A stretch of 64,000 bases of DNA. Origin: Melaminivora suipulveris (GTDB lineage: Bacteria > Pseudomonadota > Gammaproteobacteria > Burkholderiales > Burkholderiaceae_C). The position numbers and the translations under genes are program-made. This document shows positions 62,850 through 64,000 of this stretch, piece after piece. The stretch spans positions 934,501 to 998,500 of the forward strand of contig NZ_CP027667.1 of the NCBI RefSeq assembly GCF_003008575.1. Reading direction: 5' to 3'. Below the pieces are notes generated by a model. The model ran no database searches. It saw nothing but the letters and a program-made list of their open reading frames with translations, and was not told the DNA's origin. Position 1 is the first letter of the stretch, and each line of letters begins with the position of its first letter.

Positions 62850-64000
62850 ATGCGCCACATCCAGGGAATCGACGGCTTGCGCGCGTTCGCCGTGCTGTCG
62901 GTGATCGTCTTTCACCTGCACAACGAACTGCTGCCCGGCGGTTTCGCCGGGGTCGACGTGTTCTTCGTGATCTCGGGCTATGTCGTGAGCAAGTCCGCAG
63001 CCGAGCGCTACCCGGCGCCCTTCTGGAGCTTTCTGATCGCCTTTTATCAGCGCCGGGTGCAGCGCATCTTCCCCGCTCTGCTGGTGTGCCTGCTGGTCAC
63101 CGCGCTTGCGTCGGCGCTGTTCATTCCCGAATCGTGGCTGAGCCAGGCATCGGAAAAAACCGGGCTGATGGCCTTCTTCGGGCTGGGCAACTTCGCCCTG
63201 GTGATGTTCAACGACGGATATTTCTCCCCGCGGATCGACTTCAACCCCTTCATGCACACCTGGTCGCTGGGGGTGGAGGAGCAGTTCTACTTCCTGTTTC
63301 CGCCGCTGTTTTTTTTCTGGCTGGCAGGGCGCACAACCATGGGCGCCAGGGCCATCCTGCCCGGCGCTGCGCTGACCGCCGCCTCGCTGTGGTGCGCCTG
63401 GTACTGGAGCGGAAGCCAAAGCGTGTGGGCCTACTACCTGCTGCCCAGCCGGTTCTGGGAGCTGAGCGCGGGCGCCTTGTTGTACCAGTGGCATGCGCAC
63501 CGCACGCCGCAGCGCGCCCCTGCGCTGCTGTCGTGGCTGGGGCTGGGCCTGCTGCTCGGCGGCTTCTGGGTCGTCGATGCGGCGCGCTTTCCGTGGCCCT
63601 GGGCGCTGGTGCCGGTGGTGGCCAGCATCCTGCTCATCCACGCGGTCGTCGCGGCGCAAGGGGACGACGCCGGCGCCGTGCAGCGCCTGTTGCGCTCGCG
63701 CCCCCTGGTGCTTGTCGGAAAGATTTCCTATTCGCTCTACCTGTGGCACTGGCCGATTTTTGTCTTGATGCGCTGGACCATCGGCCTGGACAGCCTCTGG
63801 AGCATGGCGCTGGCGCTACTGCTCACCGCCCTGGCGGCAACGGCTTCGTTCCGCCTGGTGGAGACGCCCCTGCGCCGCGCCGCGTGGCTGCGCCGGGCCG
63901 CACCCGCCGGCGTGGTGGTCGGTGCGGTGCTGGTGGCGGCGCTCACCGGCTACGGCAGCACGCAGCTTTTCGCCCAGCGAAAAGCCATCAGCCAGAGCGT
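62850..64000 (+). CDS. Acyltransferase-3 (OafA/YrhL) family protein, cut by the window end
   Basis: Starts at ATG 62850 and is open for 383 codons to the right edge. Hallmarks are 'GLRAFAVLSVIVFH', 'GGFAGVDVFFVISGY', the conserved 'QRRVQRIFPALL' and 'MHTWSLGVEEQFYFLFP', with about ten membrane helices. These enzymes O-acetylate surface polysaccharides or LPS. A C-terminal SGNH domain may follow beyond the window. Confidence 0.9.
   Translation, partial: MRHIQGIDGLRAFAVLSVIVFHLHNELLPGGFAGVDVFFVISGYVVSKSAAERYPAPFWSFLIAFYQRRVQRIFPALLVCLLVTALASALFIPESWLSQASEKTGLMAFFGLGNFALVMFNDGYFSPRIDFNPFMHTWSLGVEEQFYFLFPPLFFFWLAGRTTMGARAILPGAALTAASLWCAWYWSGSQSVWAYYLLPSRFWELSAGALLYQWHAHRTPQRAPALLSWLGLGLLLGGFWVVDAARFPWPWALVPVVASILLIHAVVAAQGDDAGAVQRLLRSRPLVLVGKISYSLYLWHWPIFVLMRWTIGLDSLWSMALALLLTALAATASFRLVETPLRRAAWLRRAAPAGVVVGAVLVAALTGYGSTQLFAQRKAISQS

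Overview
The window is about 68% GC, gene-dense and full of 1-4 base ATGA/GTGA stop-start overlaps. Its gene content (pilMNOPQ divergent from mrcA, cyaY | lptM-lysA, engB-cytochrome c4-resB-ccsB-msrPQ, two LpxL-type acyltransferases divergent from metK) points to a betaproteobacterium of the Burkholderiales, most like Comamonadaceae. That assignment rests on gene order and protein sequence read by eye. No rRNA, tRNA, CRISPR array or complete insertion sequence was seen, and no gap exceeds about 300 bases.

Layout. 0.1-6.9 kb (-): pilM-pilN-pilO-pilP-pilQ for the type IV pilus, followed by an Ig-like lipoprotein; the lipoprotein gene and the 3' part of pilQ have visibly lower GC. 7.1-23.4 kb: mainly housekeeping genes (PBP1a, frataxin, LptM, LysA, di-iron MBL protein, MsrPQ, cytochrome c maturation, EngB, lipid A acyltransferases, MetK). 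The metK leader contains a perfect 10-base complement of the metK start region. 23.6-28.2 kb: a two-component system followed by tctBA without tctC, then a small membrane protein. 28.5-31.3 kb: a NadE-type NAD synthetase whose glutaminase domain has lost its catalytic triad, next to a NadM-Nudix fusion. 31.5-38.0 kb: a PAS-AAA+ sigma54 activator, a near-consensus -24/-12 promoter and a five-gene branched-chain-amino-acid-type ABC transporter. 38.0-44.7 kb: a 3-hydroxybutyrate-oligomer hydrolase lipoprotein, an orphan solute-binding protein, a hydrolase, a TetR repressor with its probable operator, and an HpaB/AbfD-family flavoprotein. 44.8-48.7 kb: a GT-C/TPR membrane protein and a GT4-GT2 fusion glycosyltransferase.

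48.7-64 kb is the most unusual region. A type I secretion operon on the minus strand (TolC, HlyD, two ABC ATPases) starts with a 204-residue protein that looks like the N-terminal half of a TnpB (IS605 OrfB) protein without any RuvC nuclease, and its stop overlaps the first ABC gene. Divergent from it lie three DUF4214 exoproteins: a metzincin protease, a von Willebrand A protein and a beta-helix (Pmp-type) protein whose frame is broken. An acyltransferase-3 gene runs off the right edge.

Eleven copies of a roughly 60-base repeat (an AT-rich GCTAT...ATAGC hairpin, then a segment with CAAGCGCTTGAT and ACGCCGGCTGA) sit in gene junctions and often contain or abut stop codons.
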